In this document: one piece after another, positions 61,846 to 64,000 of the stretch
How positions within the stretch are numbered: the first letter of the stretch is position 1
How the letters are laid out: each line of letters starts with the position of its first letter
Assembly (NCBI GenBank): GCA_947623455.1
Contig: OX392538.1
Coordinates: 3,224,001 to 3,288,000 of the forward strand
Length of the DNA: 64,000 nt
Source: Mimachlamys varia
Taxonomy: Eukaryota > Mollusca > Bivalvia > Pectinida > Pectinidae
Reading direction: 5' to 3'
The notes under the pieces: model-generated
Told to the model about the DNA's origin: nothing
The model's input: only the letters and a program-made list of their open reading frames with translations
Database searches by the model: none
Position numbers and translations under genes: made by a program

Positions 61846-63469
61846 CAATTTCACCATCACTCATACTTTAAATGTAAATCAGTTGGACTACTGTGGTTTT
61901 TCCCATGCCTGTATTCATGAAATAATTCTAGTGCTTAAGCCTGGATTTCAAGTTTTGAATTTGTTTGACATAAATTATCAAAATAATTACAAATTTCTGT
62001 ATTTTAAAATATCACACAGATAGAAAAAACTCCTACACATCTGGTCAAAAAAGTATTCATAGTATACATAGTATGCTAAAAGTCAAGTTATACTGGGCAT
62101 ATATAGATCAAATAAATATTTACATAATTTCCATTTGTCTTACTTCAAAATTTAAGACTGAAGTCACTGATACTCCACACACCTTTACAATTTCTTTTTA
62201 ACCCAAACTACAGAACACCCACACATCATCTATATCAATTAAATGGTTGTCAGTTAGACAGGTATAGATGTATGGGCACTGGCACCGTCGTCTTTAAACA
62301 CATCTAATAACAGTAATGACATTTTAGTGGTAGCAACAGATGCTGAATTAACACATGGATACTTGACATATACCTCTCTTTATAGATAACTATATGATAC
62401 CTAAGCTGATCACCAAGTGACATGAGTTGCCAGTAAGACTTTAATATATAAACAAACTACCTAATATAAGCAATGATGTCAAAATGAGTATTCCCAGAAA
62501 CTTGATAAACTTTATTTATTTTACAACAATTAAACAATCACTGGTATTGGCCTGTAAATAAGGTAAAACCATGATGTGTCTCTGTTAAGGTAACCCCCAA
62601 GTTTACATGTGACAACACAAGAATTTCACTAAATTCTACTGGTCACTTAACATGAACTTTATCTCGGCGGAATGGCACCTGTATACATCATAGGAGTTTC
62701 AAATAAAAGAAATGTACTGTATTCTTGTTTTATTTTTTTATTTTTGAGGAGACATATCTTTGATAAGCTATCTATACTAATGACATATTTTCATGATTCT
62801 GAATTTCTCTTTAATTTTACTTCAATGAACATTGAACAGTCCTCTGTAACATTCAACCAAAAGGAAAACAAACCTTTTGAGATATCTTTTCAGTTTCTCG
62901 GACCATGAACTGAACGAAATTGAGATTTCTACACAATAAATAAAGCACTAGATTTTATGTTTCAGTTAACCAATTATTATTAACTGTACAGCTTGTTTGG
63001 GGTCGACAATGAAATGATATCAATGGTACATGCAATGTATATCTATAAACTCCCATCTCATCAATGAACAGAATCTCAGGAGCAAAGTTCCTTTTATAAG
63101 ACACAATAAGGGATTCCTCTTCTAGAGATTATGGCCTTCTTCAACACAAATCAATTTAATCTGCCTCTTACACAGTTGTACAGTGACACGAAACACTATG
63201 ATTTTTTTCTGTGTTCTCATTATCAACATAAGGTGTTATTATTCACTAAACACAATACCGTACAGAACCAATGTTCTTCTCTTTACAGACGGGGTCACAA
63301 TGACCAACTTCTCTAACTCACACTGGGGAGTCTAATTGTCGGAGTGTTCGATACACTGGAACAATATCTTGTGGAGGAGGATCTCACCTTGCTGATTGTC
63401 AAGACCTTTTTATTAAATGGCTAGGTGATCCATACATCAGCACATTGTTGACTGTGATCGCAAGTACTT
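61846..63469. other. AT-rich sequence, probably 3' flank of the right-edge gene
   Basis: No exon found. Lies downstream of the minus-strand stop at 63700. Confidence 0.45.
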
Positions 63470-63722
63470 AGTGTATCAGTCCCACCGCGAACGTTTTTGT
63501 TTATCCGTCCCAGCCTGACAGTTTTTGTTTATCTGTCCCAGAGTGACAGTTTCTGTTTATCTGTCCCAGTGTGACAGTTTTTGTGTATGAGTCCCAGCGG
63601 GACCATTTTTGTGTATCAGTCCCAGCGTGAACGTTTCTGTTTATCTGTCCCAGTGTGACAGTTTTTGTGTACGAGTCCCAACAGGACTATTTTTGAGTAT
63701 CAGTCCCAGCGTGAACGTTTTT
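63470..63722 (-). repeat. 28-bp minisatellite repeating the stop-codon end of the right-edge gene, about 9 copies
   Basis: Minus-strand unit AAACGTTCACGCTGGGACTG ATACTCAA. The gene-proximal copy is the end of the coding exon itself (Lys-Arg-Ser-Arg-Trp-Asp-stop); the others lie downstream, in what would be the 3' UTR. Variants: CTGTCACACTGGGACAGATA and TGGTCCCGCTGGGACTCATA. Confidence 0.9.
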
Positions 63723-63867
63723 TGCGTTTGTTGTTGGATTCCCCTGAAGACTCTGGTGGTGAAGCTGGAGGAGGATTGCGAGTCGCATTGATTGGTTCAA
63801 GAATATGACCTGTCTTCTGTGGTTCAATGTTGTCAGCTGCTGCGACAAAGTTGGATTTGAACTGGGC
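63700..63867 (-). CDS. Last coding exon of an unidentified gene with a C-terminal U2AF-ligand-like motif
   Basis: Acceptor ATATTTTGACTTGTAG before 63867, then 55 codons and TGA at 63700-63702. The peptide begins AQFKSNFVAAADNIEPQKTG, passes through a Pro/Ser-rich stretch (NPPPASPPESSGESNN) and ends KRKKRSRWD. A basic run followed by R-W-D is the pattern of UHM ligand motifs in splicing factors such as SF1 and SF3B1; SUGP1 has a similar internal motif. I do not recognise the gene. A second frame is also open over this exon, but its composition is less protein-like. The rest of the gene lies beyond the right edge. Confidence 0.6.
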   Translation of the reverse strand, partial: AQFKSNFVAAADNIEPQKTGHILEPINATRNPPPASPPESSGESNNKRKKRSRWD

Positions 63868-64000
63868 CTACAAGTCAAAATATACATCAGTTGCTAGGTA
63901 CAAAACATAGTACTTAACTGGTTCTATAATTTAACTGGTATGGGGTATAAAGTTGTTATACAGTTGTTCTGTCCATCATATCTAGTACAATCTGAGAACA

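Overview
This window is animal nuclear DNA, most likely from a bivalve mollusc. It is AT-rich, has small exons with GT-AG introns, and carries tRNA-headed SINEs, a pearl/Helitron-like element with internal ~157-bp repeats, an RTE-like retrotransposon relic and piggyBac-like MITEs. There are no operons. Most long open frames are artefacts of tandem repeats whose unit length is a multiple of three.

Left part (1-20,350). Positions 1-11,487 are one 54-bp minisatellite of about 210 copies that continues past the left edge. It sits at the 3' end of a minus-strand gene that I assembled exon by exon from matching splice phases. The gene starts at 19324 and encodes a CW zinc finger, a PWWP domain and an ARID domain, in that order: a predicted chromatin reader resembling ZCWPW1/2 with an added ARID. 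It either stops at 12821 (522 residues) or splices to an exon at 11564 that reads into the 54-bp array.

Middle (20,350-46,871). The plus-strand gene is a complete TMEM98 orthologue (coding exons at 37577, 44582, 45287, 46144 and 46746; 243 residues). A possible 5' exon ends at 20352, close to the 5' end of the CW-PWWP-ARID gene, which would make the pair divergent. The large first intron holds 30-, 55-, 45- and 37-bp minisatellites, SINEs and a MITE. Intron 2 holds 18- and 31-bp arrays and a pearl-like insertion with a paralogous empty site next to it.

Right part (46,871-64,000). This is mostly intergenic: SINEs, a MITE, a 34-bp array, a minus-strand RTE-like relic (about 55.3-57.6 kb), and 41-bp, 55-bp and 28-bp arrays. 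At 63700-63867 there is the last coding exon of an unidentified minus-strand gene ending in a U2AF-ligand-like motif (KRKKRSRWD-stop).

The most unusual pattern is that several minisatellites are built from exon boundaries. The 54-bp unit carries a splice donor and acceptor. In TMEM98, a 39-bp array duplicates the exon 4 donor and another 39-bp array duplicates the exon 5 acceptor, both in frame. The 28-bp array repeats the stop-codon end of the right-edge gene. About one third of the window is tandem repeat.
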